Program-made: the position numbers and the translations under genes
Notes under the pieces: model-generated
Seen by the model: the letters and a program-made list of their open reading frames with translations, nothing else
Databases searched by the model: none
What the model was told of the DNA's origin: nothing
Assembly: GCF_003024385.1 (NCBI RefSeq)
Contig: NZ_PVZN01000025.1
Span: 1-46,090, forward strand
DNA length: 46,090 bases
Source: Pseudomonas sp. BBP2017
GTDB taxonomy: Bacteria > Pseudomonadota > Gammaproteobacteria > Pseudomonadales > Pseudomonadaceae
Reading direction: 5' to 3'
Part shown: positions 38,495 through 46,090 of the stretch, in pieces
How positions within the stretch are numbered: the first letter of the stretch is position 1
Layout: every line of letters begins with the position of its first letter

Positions 38495-40450
38495 TCAGGC
38501 CTCCGACAGTTCCACCAGTACAGCCCCTTCACTGACCATCTCGCCTTCCTGGCAAAACAGCGCTTTGATCGTCCCCGCCTGGGGCGCACGGATGCTGTGT
38601 TCCATTTTCATCGCTTCCAGTACCACTAGCTGAGTACCGGCCTCTACCTCCTGACCGACTTCCACCAGCACCCGCACGATGCTGCCGTTCATGGGCGCGC
38701 TGAGGCCGCCCTGGTGGCTGTGGCTGGCATCGGCCTCGGCAATCGGATCGTAGGGCGTTACCGCGTGCAGCTCGCCGTCCCATTGCAGGTACAGGGTGGC
38801 GCCACGGCGGATCGCCAGGTGCTGGCGGCGCACACCGTTGTTCTCGATGAGCAACTGCTCGCCTGCAAGCTTTAAGGCCGGCGCCGTGGTGTGGGCCAGA
38901 CTCAGCGCCTGGTTCTGGCCATTGCTGTTCAGGTGCAGGCTGATCTGCGCCGCTACCCCGGCACGAAAACCGCTGTTGGCCGCCCAGGGCGAATGGCGGT
39001 CATCGAGGCGCGGTGCCAGTGGCTGGCTCTGGATGTACGCTTCGCCCGCCGCCTGCCAGAACAGCGCCGGTAAGGGCTGCGGTGCCGGTAGCAGTTGTTC
39101 CTGATAGCGCGGGATGAAGCCGGTATCGAGCTCAGCGCCGGCAAACGCCGGGTGAGCCAGAATGCGGCGCAGAAAGGCGATGTTGGTCTTCAGGCCACCA
39201 ATGGCAAACTCGTCGAGCATCGCCAGCAAGCGCAGGCGCGCCTGTTCGCGGGTCTGACCCCAGGCAATCAGCTTGCCCAGCATCGGGTCGTAGAATGGCG
39301 AAATGCTGTCGCCCTCACTGACGCCACTGTCGACCCGGCGTCCTTCGCCGGGCGCCGACTCGCGATACAGTGCCAGGTGTCCGGTGGCGGGCAGAAAATC
39401 GTTGGCCGGGTCTTCGGCGTACAGCCGCACTTCGATGGCATGGCCGTTGAGCGGGACCTGATCCTGGGTGATCGGCAACGGCTCGCCACACGCCACACGG
39501 ATCTGCCAGGCCACCAGGTCGAGACCGGTGATGGCCTCGGTGACCGGGTGCTCGACCTGCAGGCGGGTGTTCATCTCCATGAAGAAGAACTCGCCACGCG
39601 CATCGAGCAGGAACTCCACGGTGCCCGCACCGACATAACCGATGGCCTGGGCGGCCTTGACCGCAGCCTCGCCCATGGCCTGGCGCTGGGCGCTGCTCAA
39701 GCCCGGGGCCGGGGCTTCTTCGACGACTTTCTGGTGGCGGCGCTGGATCGAGCAGTCGCGCTCGTTAAGGTACAGGCAGTTGCCGTGTTGGTCGGCAAAC
39801 ACCTGGATCTCGACATGACGTGGCTTGAGTACGTATTTTTCCACCAGCATGCGCGCGTCGCCGAACGAGGACTGCGCTTCACGCTGGGCTGAGGCCAGGG
39901 CCTCGCCGAGCTGGCTTTCGCTGTCGACGACTTTCATGCCCTTGCCGCCACCGCCGGCGGTGGCCTTGAGCAGCACTGGATAGCCGATTTTCTCGGCAGC
40001 GGCGCGGAAGGTTTCCAGGTCCTGGGCTTCGCCGTGATAACCCGGCACCAGAGGCACACCGGCTTGCTCCATCAGGGCCTTGGCCGCCGACTTGCTGCCC
40101 ATGGCGTCGATGGCGCTGGCCGGTGGGCCAAGGAAGATCAGCCCGGCCTGTTCGATGGCGCGGGCAAAGCCTGCGTTCTCGGACAGAAAGCCGTAGCCCG
40201 GGTGGATCGCCTGGGCGCCGCTAGCCTTGGCAGCAGCCAACAGTTTGTCGATGTCCAGGTAACTTTCAGCGGCTTTGGCGCCGCCCAGGTCAACACGGAT
40301 ATCGGCTTCGCGGCTGTGCCGGGCATCGCGGTCGATGGCGCTGTGCACGGCGACGGTGGTCAGGCCCAGGGCCTTGGCGGTGCGCATCACCCGGCAGGCG
40401 ATTTCGCCACGGTTGGCAACCAGCAGGGTGGTCAATGGCGTGCGGGTCAT
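38495..40450 (-). CDS. liuD: Methylcrotonyl-CoA carboxylase, biotin-containing alpha subunit
   Basis: 651 residues from ATG 40450 (AAGGAG upstream), overlapping the liuC stop as ATGA. Biotin carboxylase domain with ATP-grasp (LLKATAGGGGKGMKVV, RDCSIQRRHQKVVEEAPAPG, FMEMNTRLQVEHPVTE), a BT linker, and the biotinyl domain with Lys615 in LEAMKMEH. Carboxylates 3-methylcrotonyl-CoA in leucine and isovalerate breakdown together with LiuB. Identity within the acyl-CoA carboxylase family rests on the operon. Confidence 0.93.
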   Translation of the reverse strand: MTRTPLTTLLVANRGEIACRVMRTAKALGLTTVAVHSAIDRDARHSREADIRVDLGGAKAAESYLDIDKLLAAAKASGAQAIHPGYGFLSENAGFARAIEQAGLIFLGPPASAIDAMGSKSAAKALMEQAGVPLVPGYHGEAQDLETFRAAAEKIGYPVLLKATAGGGGKGMKVVDSESQLGEALASAQREAQSSFGDARMLVEKYVLKPRHVEIQVFADQHGNCLYLNERDCSIQRRHQKVVEEAPAPGLSSAQRQAMGEAAVKAAQAIGYVGAGTVEFLLDARGEFFFMEMNTRLQVEHPVTEAITGLDLVAWQIRVACGEPLPITQDQVPLNGHAIEVRLYAEDPANDFLPATGHLALYRESAPGEGRRVDSGVSEGDSISPFYDPMLGKLIAWGQTREQARLRLLAMLDEFAIGGLKTNIAFLRRILAHPAFAGAELDTGFIPRYQEQLLPAPQPLPALFWQAAGEAYIQSQPLAPRLDDRHSPWAANSGFRAGVAAQISLHLNSNGQNQALSLAHTTAPALKLAGEQLLIENNGVRRQHLAIRRGATLYLQWDGELHAVTPYDPIAEADASHSHQGGLSAPMNGSIVRVLVEVGQEVEAGTQLVVLEAMKMEHSIRAPQAGTIKALFCQEGEMVSEGAVLVELSEA

Positions 40451-41262
40451 GTGCGCTCCTTGTTCGACGATTCGGCCTGCCAGGCCGGGCTGCGTTTTTC
40501 CAGAAAGGCGCGCAGGCCTTCCTGCCCCTCGGGGCTGACCCGGATACGGGCGATGGCGTTTTCGCAGTAGCGGCGCAGTGCCGGGGTCAGTTGCCCATGG
40601 CCGACTTCACGCAGCAGCTCTTTGCTGGCGCGCATGGCTTGCGGGCTGTTGAGCAGCAGGTTGTCGATCCACTGGTCGACGTACTGCTCCAGCTCCGCGG
40701 CCGGATAAGCTTCGGCCAGCAGCCCCAGCTCGCGGGCGCGCTCACCGCTGAAGCGTTCGGCGGTCAGGGCATAACGGCGCGCGGCGCGTTCGCCCATGGC
40801 CTGCACCACGAACGGGCTGATCACCGCAGGCGCCAGGCCGATGCGCACTTCCGACAGGCACAGTTGCGCGTCAACGGTGCCGATGGCCATGTCACAGCAA
40901 CTGATCAGGCCCAGCGCGCCGCCGAAGGCGGCACCCTGGACCACGGCCAGGGTCGGCACCTTGAGCTTGGCCAGGTTGTACATCAGCTCGGCCAGCTCGC
41001 GGGCATCGTCGAGGTTGGTGTTGTAGTCCAGCGCCGCCGACTGCTGCATCCAGGCCAGATCGGCACCGGCACTAAAGTGCCGGCCACGGCCGCGCAGGAG
41101 GACAAAGCGCAGGCTGGTGTCGGCACCGAGCTGGTCGATGGCCAGGATCAGCTCGCGGATCATCTGTGCGTTGAAGGCGTTGTTCTTGTCTTCCCGGCTT
41201 AGCCACAGGGTGGCGAAACCACGGGGGTCCTTGATCAGTTCAAGGGTAGTGAAGTCGCTCAT
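40447..41262 (-). CDS. liuC: Methylglutaconyl-CoA hydratase (enoyl-CoA hydratase family)
   Basis: 271 residues from ATG 41262; the GTG at 41268 would overlap liuB as GTGA but has no spaced ribosome site. Crotonase fold: GRGRHFSAGADLAWMQQ (oxyanion hole) and GAAFGGALGLISCCDMAI, with catalytic Glu region SEVRIGLAPAVISPFV. Hydrates 3-methylglutaconyl-CoA to HMG-CoA. Confidence 0.9.
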   Translation of the reverse strand: MSDFTTLELIKDPRGFATLWLSREDKNNAFNAQMIRELILAIDQLGADTSLRFVLLRGRGRHFSAGADLAWMQQSAALDYNTNLDDARELAELMYNLAKLKVPTLAVVQGAAFGGALGLISCCDMAIGTVDAQLCLSEVRIGLAPAVISPFVVQAMGERAARRYALTAERFSGERARELGLLAEAYPAAELEQYVDQWIDNLLLNSPQAMRASKELLREVGHGQLTPALRRYCENAIARIRVSPEGQEGLRAFLEKRSPAWQAESSNKERT

Positions 41263-41264
41263 GG

Positions 41265-42872
41265 TCACATCCGGAAAATGCCGAAACGGCTTTGTTCGAT
41301 CGGTGCGTTGAGGGCGGCGGACAACGCCAGGCCAAGAATCTCGCGGGTTTGCGCCGGGTCAATGACACCGTCGTCCCACAAGCGGGCGCTGGAGTAGTAG
41401 GGGTGGCCCTGATGCTCGTACTGGTCGAGGATCGGCTGCTTGAGCCGCGCTTCGTCCTCGGCGCTGAACAGATGGCCGCTGCGCTCGCTCTGCTCACGCT
41501 TGACCTGGGCCAGCACGCCGGCGGCCTGCTCAGCGCCCATCACGCCGATGCGCGCGTTCGGCCACATCCATAGGAAACGTGGGTCGTAGGCGCGGCCACA
41601 CATGCCATAGTTGCCCGCACCGAAGCTGCCGCCAATGATCACGGTGAACTTCGGCACCTGGGCGCAGGCTACGGCGGTTACCAGCTTGGCGCCGTGCTTG
41701 GCGATACCACCGGCCTCGTATTTCTGACCGACCATGAAGCCGGTGATGTTCTGCAGGAACAGCAGCGGAATGCCGCGCTGGCAGGCCAGTTCAATGAAGT
41801 GCGCGCCTTTTTGCGCGGCCTCGGCGAACAGAATGCCGTTGTTGGCCAGGATCGCTACCGGATAGCCGTGCAGGTGAGCAAAGCCACACACCAGGGTGGT
41901 GCCGAACAGCGCCTTGAACTCATCGAACACCGAGCCGTCCACCAGGCGCGCAATCACTTCACGCACATCGAACGGTTGCTTGGCGTCGGCCGGTACCACA
42001 CCGTACAGCTCTTGTGCGTCGTACAACGGGGCAATCGGCGCTTGCTGGGTCAGTTTGCCCAGCTTGTGCCAGTTGAGGTTGGCCACGCAGCGGCGGGCGA
42101 TGGCCAGGGCATGCTCGTCGTTGTCGGCATAGTGGTCGGCAACGCCACTGGTCTTGCAGTGCACGTCGGCGCCACCGAGGTCTTCGGCACTGACCACTTC
42201 ACCGGTCGCCGCTTTGACCAATGGGGGGCCGGCGAGAAAGATCGTCGCCTGCTGGCGGACCATGATCGCCTCGTCGGCCATGGCCGGCACATAGGCGCCG
42301 CCCGCGGTGCACGAGCCCATGACCACGGCAATCTGCGGAATCCCCAGGGCACTCATGTTGGCCTGGTTGAAGAAGATCCGCCCGAAGTGTTCGCGGTCCG
42401 GGAACACTTCATCCTGGCGCGGCAGGTTGGCGCCGCCGGAGTCCACCAGGTACAGGCAGGGCAGGCGATTCTGCAGGGCGATGGCCTGGGCGCGCAGGTG
42501 TTTTTTCACGGTCAGCGGGTAATAGGAGCCGCCTTTGACCGTGGCGTCGTTGGCCACGATCATGCATTCGACACCTTCGACCCGGCCGATCCCGGCGATC
42601 ACGCCCGCAGCCGGAACGTCTTCGCCATAGACCTCATGCGCCGCCAGCTGGCCGATCTCGAGGAACGGCGAACCGGGGTCGAGCAGGCGGTCGATGCGTT
42701 CGCGCGGCAACAGTTTGCCTCGCGAGGTGTGGCGCTCCTGAGCCTTGTGGCCGCCGCCCTGATGGACCTTGGCCAGCAAGGTACGTAGAGCCTGGACCTG
42801 TTCGAGCATGGCCGCGCTGTTGTCGGCGAATTCGGCCGAGCGCGGGTTGATCTGAGTGTGCAGGGTAGCCAT
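41265..42872 (-). CDS. liuB: Methylcrotonyl-CoA carboxylase, beta subunit
   Basis: 535 residues from ATG 42872 (AAGGA nine bases upstream). Carboxyltransferase with the two crotonase-like halves: ARERIDRLLDPGSPFLEIG-type start (LLPRERIDRLLDPGSPF), LYLVDSGGANLPRQDEVFPD, GSCTAGGAYVPAMADEAIMV, LQNITGFMVGQKYEAGGIAK, GSFGAGNYGMCGRAYDPRFL. Length and motifs fit MCC-beta rather than PccB (about 510). Confidence 0.94.
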   Translation of the reverse strand: MATLHTQINPRSAEFADNSAAMLEQVQALRTLLAKVHQGGGHKAQERHTSRGKLLPRERIDRLLDPGSPFLEIGQLAAHEVYGEDVPAAGVIAGIGRVEGVECMIVANDATVKGGSYYPLTVKKHLRAQAIALQNRLPCLYLVDSGGANLPRQDEVFPDREHFGRIFFNQANMSALGIPQIAVVMGSCTAGGAYVPAMADEAIMVRQQATIFLAGPPLVKAATGEVVSAEDLGGADVHCKTSGVADHYADNDEHALAIARRCVANLNWHKLGKLTQQAPIAPLYDAQELYGVVPADAKQPFDVREVIARLVDGSVFDEFKALFGTTLVCGFAHLHGYPVAILANNGILFAEAAQKGAHFIELACQRGIPLLFLQNITGFMVGQKYEAGGIAKHGAKLVTAVACAQVPKFTVIIGGSFGAGNYGMCGRAYDPRFLWMWPNARIGVMGAEQAAGVLAQVKREQSERSGHLFSAEDEARLKQPILDQYEHQGHPYYSSARLWDDGVIDPAQTREILGLALSAALNAPIEQSRFGIFRM

Positions 42873-42891
42873 GGGCGCGTTGTCCTTGTGC

Positions 42892-44055
42892 TCAGCGGGT
42901 TTCGTTGAACAGTTCGCGCCCGATCAGCATCCGGCGGATTTCGCTGGTGCCGGCGCCGATCTCGTAGAGCTTGGCGTCGCGCAGCAGGCGACCGGCCGGG
43001 AACTCATTGATATAGCCATTGCCACCGAGGATCTGGATCGCTTCGAGGGCCATCTGGGTGGCGCGTTCGGCGGTGTAGAGAATCACCCCGGCAGCGTCCT
43101 TGCGCGTGGTTTCGGCGCGATCGCAGGCCTGGGCCACCGCATACAGGTAGGCGCGGCTGGCATTGAGCTGGGTGTACATGTCGGCGATCTTGCCCTGGAT
43201 CAGCTGGAACTCACCGATGCTTTGCCCGAACTGCTTGCGGTCGTGGATGTAAGGCACCACCAGGTCCATACAGGCCTGCATGATCCCGGTCGGGCCACCG
43301 GAGAGCACCACGCGCTCGTAGTCCAGGCCGCTCATCAGCACTTTCACGCCGCCGTTGAGCACGCCAAGGATGTTCTCCTTTGGCACTTCGACGTTGTCGA
43401 AGAACAGCTCGCAAGTATTGGAACCGCGCATGCCCAGCTTGTCGAACTTGTTGCTGCGGCTGAAGCCTTTCCAGTCACGCTCGACGATAAACGCGGTGAT
43501 GCCGTGAGGGCCTTTGTCCAGGTCGGTTTTGGCGTAGATCACATAGGTGTTGGCGTCGGGGCCGTTGGTGATCCAGGTTTTGCTGCCGTTGAGGACGAAA
43601 TGGTCGCCGCGTGCTTCGGCGCGCAGCTTCATCGATACCACGTCGGAACCGGCGTTGGGCTCGCTCATGGCCAGGGCACCGATGTGCTCGCCGCTGATCA
43701 GTTTGGGCAGGTACTTGGCCTTCTGTTCAGCGTTGCCATTGCGGTTGATCTGGTTGACGCAGAGGTTGGAGTGGGCGCCGTAGGAGAGGGCGACCGAGGC
43801 CGAGCCACGGCTGATTTCTTCCATCGCCACCACGTGGGCCAGATAGCCCAGGCCGGCGCCGCCGTATTCTTCGCTGACGGTGATGCCGAGCAGGCCCATG
43901 TCGCCGAACTTGCGCCACATATCGGCGGGGAACAGGTTGTCCTGGTCGATCTGCGCGGCGCGTGGCGCCAGCTCGGCAGCAACGAAGGACTGCACCTGGT
44001 CGCGCAGCATGTCGATGGTTTCGCCCAGGGCGAAGTTCAGGGTCGGATAATGCAT
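42892..44055 (-). CDS. liuA: Isovaleryl-CoA dehydrogenase
   Basis: 387 residues from ATG 44055 (AAGGTG upstream); the open frame extends upstream but through the REP, so that part is not coding. Acyl-CoA dehydrogenase motifs: GLLGITVSEEYGGAGLGYLA, ALAMSEPNAGSDVVSMKLRA, FVLNGSKTWITNGPDA, and ILGGNGYINEFPAGRLLRDA. A Glu at the isovaleryl-type catalytic position (LDYERVVLSGGPTGIM) supports the leucine-pathway enzyme. First gene of the liuABCD operon; makes 3-methylcrotonyl-CoA and passes electrons to ETF. Confidence 0.94.
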   Translation of the reverse strand: MHYPTLNFALGETIDMLRDQVQSFVAAELAPRAAQIDQDNLFPADMWRKFGDMGLLGITVSEEYGGAGLGYLAHVVAMEEISRGSASVALSYGAHSNLCVNQINRNGNAEQKAKYLPKLISGEHIGALAMSEPNAGSDVVSMKLRAEARGDHFVLNGSKTWITNGPDANTYVIYAKTDLDKGPHGITAFIVERDWKGFSRSNKFDKLGMRGSNTCELFFDNVEVPKENILGVLNGGVKVLMSGLDYERVVLSGGPTGIMQACMDLVVPYIHDRKQFGQSIGEFQLIQGKIADMYTQLNASRAYLYAVAQACDRAETTRKDAAGVILYTAERATQMALEAIQILGGNGYINEFPAGRLLRDAKLYEIGAGTSEIRRMLIGRELFNETR

Positions 44056-44088
44056 GCGGGCACCTTCTATTGTTTGTTCTTGGAATTT

Positions 44089-44142
44089 ATCGCGGGGCAA
44101 GCCCGCTCCCACAGGTCCGTGGGAGCGGGCTTGCCCCGCGAT
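44089..44142. repeat. REP pair in the liuA leader
   Basis: Units GGGGCAAGCCCGCTCCCAC (to 44112) and GTGGGAGCGGGCTTGCCCC (from 44119) with a 6-base gap. Lies 33 bases upstream of the liuA start codon and downstream of its promoter, so it is transcribed as a strong leader hairpin. Confidence 0.9.
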
Positions 44143-44153
44143 CAGCAACCACC

Positions 44154-44190
44154 TTTACGTTAACGTAAACCTGAGCTGTACGACTGTCAA
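44154..44190 (-). promoter_or_regulatory. liuA promoter with LiuR-type palindrome
   Basis: TTTACGTTAACGTAAA (44154-44169), a perfect 16-bp palindrome, matches the sites known for the MerR-family regulator LiuR. On strand - TTGACA (44190-44185), 17 bases, TACGTT (44167-44162) forms a good promoter whose -10 lies in the palindrome. liuR itself is not in the window. Confidence 0.75.
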
Positions 44191-44203
44191 TCTCGTCATG
44201 ACC

Positions 44204-44219
44204 TTTACGTTAACGTAAA
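44204..44219 (+). promoter_or_regulatory. Second LiuR-type palindrome, acyl-CoA synthetase side
   Basis: Identical TTTACGTTAACGTAAA, exactly 50 bases from the first site and preceded by the same ACC. It is 62 bases before the synthetase start codon, so the divergent gene is probably in the same regulon. Confidence 0.75.
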
Positions 44220-44280
44220 TATGCGCCAGAGTAAGAACCGCTTGAATCAGCTCCCAGAACAACCACAACAAGGGATCGCC

Positions 44281-45954
44281 ATGAATCAACCAAGCTATAC
44301 CCAGGGGCGTCAGGACAAGCCCTTGCTGGCCATGACTATCGGCCAGGCGTTTGACAATACCGTGTCACGTTTCGCGGATCGCGAAGCCCTGGTGGTGCGC
44401 CACCAGCAACTGCGCTACAGCTGGCAACAATTGGCTGACAGCGTTGACTGTCACGCCCGGGCGTTGATGGCCCTGGGCCTGAAGAGTGGCGATCGCTTGG
44501 GCATCTGGGCGCCGAACTGCGCGCAGTGGTGCATTGCCCAGTTCGCCACAGCGAAGATCGGCGTGATCCTGGTCAACATCAACCCGGCCTATCGCACCAG
44601 CGAACTTGAGTATGTGCTCAAACAGTCAGGTTGCCAGTGGCTGATCTGCGCCGGGGCATTCAAAACCTCCGATTACCACGCCATGCTCGCTGAACTGCTG
44701 CCCGACCTTGCCGGGCAACAACCCGGGCAACTGAGCTGCGAACGCCTGCCGGAGCTGCGCGGGTTGATCAGCCTGGATGCCACGCCGCCTGTGGGCTTCC
44801 TGCCCTGGGACGGGTTGGCGACACTGGCCGGGCAGACCACTGCGGCCGACTACCAGGCCCGTCAGCACAGCCTGCAGTTCGATCAACCGGTGAACATCCA
44901 GTACACCTCCGGTACCACCGGCTTCCCCAAGGGGGCGACCCTCAGCCATTACAACATCCTCAACAATGGCTACATGGTCGGTGAAAGCCTGGGCCTGAGC
45001 GAGCAGGACCGCATGGTGATCCCGGTGCCGTTGTACCACTGCTTCGGCATGGTCATGGGTAACCTGGGCTGCGTCACCCATGGCAGCACCATGATCTATC
45101 CCAATGATGCCTTCGACCCCTTGCTGACCCTCGGCACGGTTGCTGAAGAACGGGCCACCGCCTTGTATGGCGTGCCGACCATGTTCATCGCCATGCTCGA
45201 TCACCCTCAACGTGGCGATTTCGACCTGTCGAGCTTGCGCACCGGAATCATGGCCGGTGCCACCTGCCCGATCGAGGTGATGCGCCGGGTCATCGAGCAG
45301 ATGCACATGAGTGAGGTGCAGATTGCCTACGGCATGACTGAAACCAGCCCGGTGTCCCTGCAAACCGGGGCCGATGACGAACTGGAACTGCGGGTAACCA
45401 CGGTAGGGCGCACCCAGCCGCAGCTGGAGAGCAAGATTGTCGACGAGCAGGGCAGCATCGTCCCGCGTGGGCAGATAGGTGAACTGTGCACGCGCGGTTA
45501 CAGCGTGATGCTTGGCTATTGGGGCAACCCGCAGGCCACCCATGAGTCCATCGATCCGGCCGGCTGGATGCACACCGGTGATCTGGCGACCATGGATGAG
45601 GCGGGTTATGTCTGCATCGCCGGGCGCAACAAGGACATGATCATTCGCGGCGGCGAGAACATCTATCCGCGTGAGCTGGAGGAATTTTTCTTCACCCACC
45701 CGGCAGTGGCGGATGTGCAGGTGATCGGCATCCCCGATGAGCGCTATGGCGAGGAGATTGTGGCCTGGATCAAGTTTCACCCCGGCCACAGCGCCACTGA
45801 GATCGAACTGCAGCAGTGGTGCAAGAGCCGCATTGCTCACTTCAAGACCCCGCGACACTTCCGCTTTGTCGATGAGTTCCCGATGACGGTGACCGGCAAG
45901 GTGCAGAAGTTCCGCATGCGCGAAATCAGTATCGAAGAACTCTGCAGCCGCTGA
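44281..45954 (+). CDS. Acyl-CoA synthetase (AMP-binding, branched/medium-chain type)
   Basis: 557 residues from ATG 44281 (AAGGGAT upstream); an upstream in-frame ATG at 44221 is inside the operator and discarded. AMP-binding signature VNIQYTSGTTGFPKGATLSH, IAYGMTETSPVS, and the hinge/adenylation-C elements HTGDLATMDEAGYVCIAGR, KDMIIRGGENIYPRE, and the catalytic Lys near the end (MTVTGKVQKFRMRE). Sits divergent from liuABCD under a matching palindrome, so it probably activates isovalerate or a related acid to feed the pathway. Confidence 0.9.
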   Translation: MNQPSYTQGRQDKPLLAMTIGQAFDNTVSRFADREALVVRHQQLRYSWQQLADSVDCHARALMALGLKSGDRLGIWAPNCAQWCIAQFATAKIGVILVNINPAYRTSELEYVLKQSGCQWLICAGAFKTSDYHAMLAELLPDLAGQQPGQLSCERLPELRGLISLDATPPVGFLPWDGLATLAGQTTAADYQARQHSLQFDQPVNIQYTSGTTGFPKGATLSHYNILNNGYMVGESLGLSEQDRMVIPVPLYHCFGMVMGNLGCVTHGSTMIYPNDAFDPLLTLGTVAEERATALYGVPTMFIAMLDHPQRGDFDLSSLRTGIMAGATCPIEVMRRVIEQMHMSEVQIAYGMTETSPVSLQTGADDELELRVTTVGRTQPQLESKIVDEQGSIVPRGQIGELCTRGYSVMLGYWGNPQATHESIDPAGWMHTGDLATMDEAGYVCIAGRNKDMIIRGGENIYPRELEEFFFTHPAVADVQVIGIPDERYGEEIVAWIKFHPGHSATEIELQQWCKSRIAHFKTPRHFRFVDEFPMTVTGKVQKFRMREISIEELCSR

Positions 45955-45955
45955 A

Positions 45956-45974
45956 ATCGCGGAGCAAGCCCGCT
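45956..45974. repeat. REP unit interrupted by an IS110-type element
   Basis: ATCGCGGAGCAAGCCCGCT follows the synthetase stop directly, with one change (A45963) from the consensus, then the REP stops at CT where intact copies read CTCCCAC. The partner unit is absent within the window. Confidence 0.75.
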
Positions 45975-46090
45975 TGTGTCTATGGCCGGAAGTAAACTCT
46001 AGGGTGAGAGAGGTGGATGGCAAGCTGTGAGTCCGCGGTGCTTAAAGCACGAGTGGGAGCAAAGCTGCCATCCACCTTTCCACTCTGGCC
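45973..46090 (+). mobile_element. Putative left non-coding end of IS110-type element
   Basis: Sequence after the CT core is not REP or gene. It contains AGGTGGATGGCA (46011-46022) and its complement TGCCATCCACCT (46066-46077), enclosing GTGCT-TAA-AGCAC (46038-46050). IS110 elements carry a structured guide (bridge) RNA in this end, upstream of the transposase. The transposase itself is beyond the window, so this is inferred from the symmetrical junction at 117-118. Confidence 0.5.

Noticed and set aside
44056..44148. Upstream extension of liuA through the REP
   Set aside because: The extra residues are simple REP translation, and AAGGTG marks the ATG at 44055.
42856..44163. 435-codon open frame opposite liuA, reading through the REP
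   Set aside because: Ends in REP-encoded residues and is antisense to a clear dehydrogenase.

Overview
The window is chromosomal DNA of a Pseudomonas, most likely of the P. putida/P. fluorescens branch. Evidence: GC-rich coding with AGGAG-type ribosome sites, repeated Pseudomonas REP pairs (GGGGCAAGCCCGCTCCCAC core), an unmistakable PrrF small RNA with Fur-controlled promoter, a PDC-like ampC with divergent ampR, and a liuABCD leucine-catabolism operon. No tRNA, rRNA, CRISPR array, phage module or replication origin was seen.

Both ends run into the same class of mobile element. The first 92 bases encode the C-terminus of an IS110-family transposase. Its right end stops at a CT inside a REP, and at the far end another REP is interrupted at the equivalent CT by sequence that looks like the non-coding left end of such an element. 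Exactly 118 bases of putative IS sequence lie on each side, so the window looks like one draft contig bounded by two IS copies.

Layout. 0.1-4.2 kb: iron-regulated FecI-type sigma factor, FecR-type regulator and TonB-dependent siderophore receptor, one leftward unit. 4.3-6.3 kb: NDH-2-like flavoprotein divergent from an Rrf2 regulator, with two matching operator candidates. 6.5-12.4 kb: SleB-type wall hydrolase, CAP-domain protein, SulP transporter, type-2 ArgC with a divergent LysR regulator, GNAT acetyltransferase. 12.5-17.2 kb: second-type EF-G, then dsdA-dsdC for D-serine. 17.2-22.2 kb: SH3-anchor protein, PpnN nucleosidase, DmpA-type peptidase divergent from a LuxR regulator plus GST. 22.2-24.4 kb: ampC/ampR. 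24.5-30.4 kb: DUF4132 protein with a small partner, small membrane protein, DUF1624 membrane protein, DUF899 protein; the intergenic DNA here is duplicated and carries an ampR-derived scrap. 30.6-32.2 kb: diheme cytochrome pair resembling tsdB-tsdA (thiosulfate dehydrogenase) behind a promoter with two dyads. 32.2-36.3 kb: hypotheticals, a class III aminotransferase, a frameshifted thioesterase, an M14 carboxypeptidase. 36.3-38.4 kb: a sigma region 4/FecR-N fusion protein under a Fur-like box, prrF, a DUF6124 protein, and an S24 repressor that seems to have lost its self-cleavage residues. 38.5-46 kb: liuABCD divergent from an acyl-CoA synthetase, with two identical 16-bp palindromes between.

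Most of the window is ordinary Pseudomonas core and near-core metabolism. The parts most worth following are the IS/REP junctions, the sigma-FecR fusion next to prrF, the catalytically altered S24 repressor, the Rrf2 operator pair and the chimeric ampR remnant. All functional names rest on reading the protein sequences; no database search was run.
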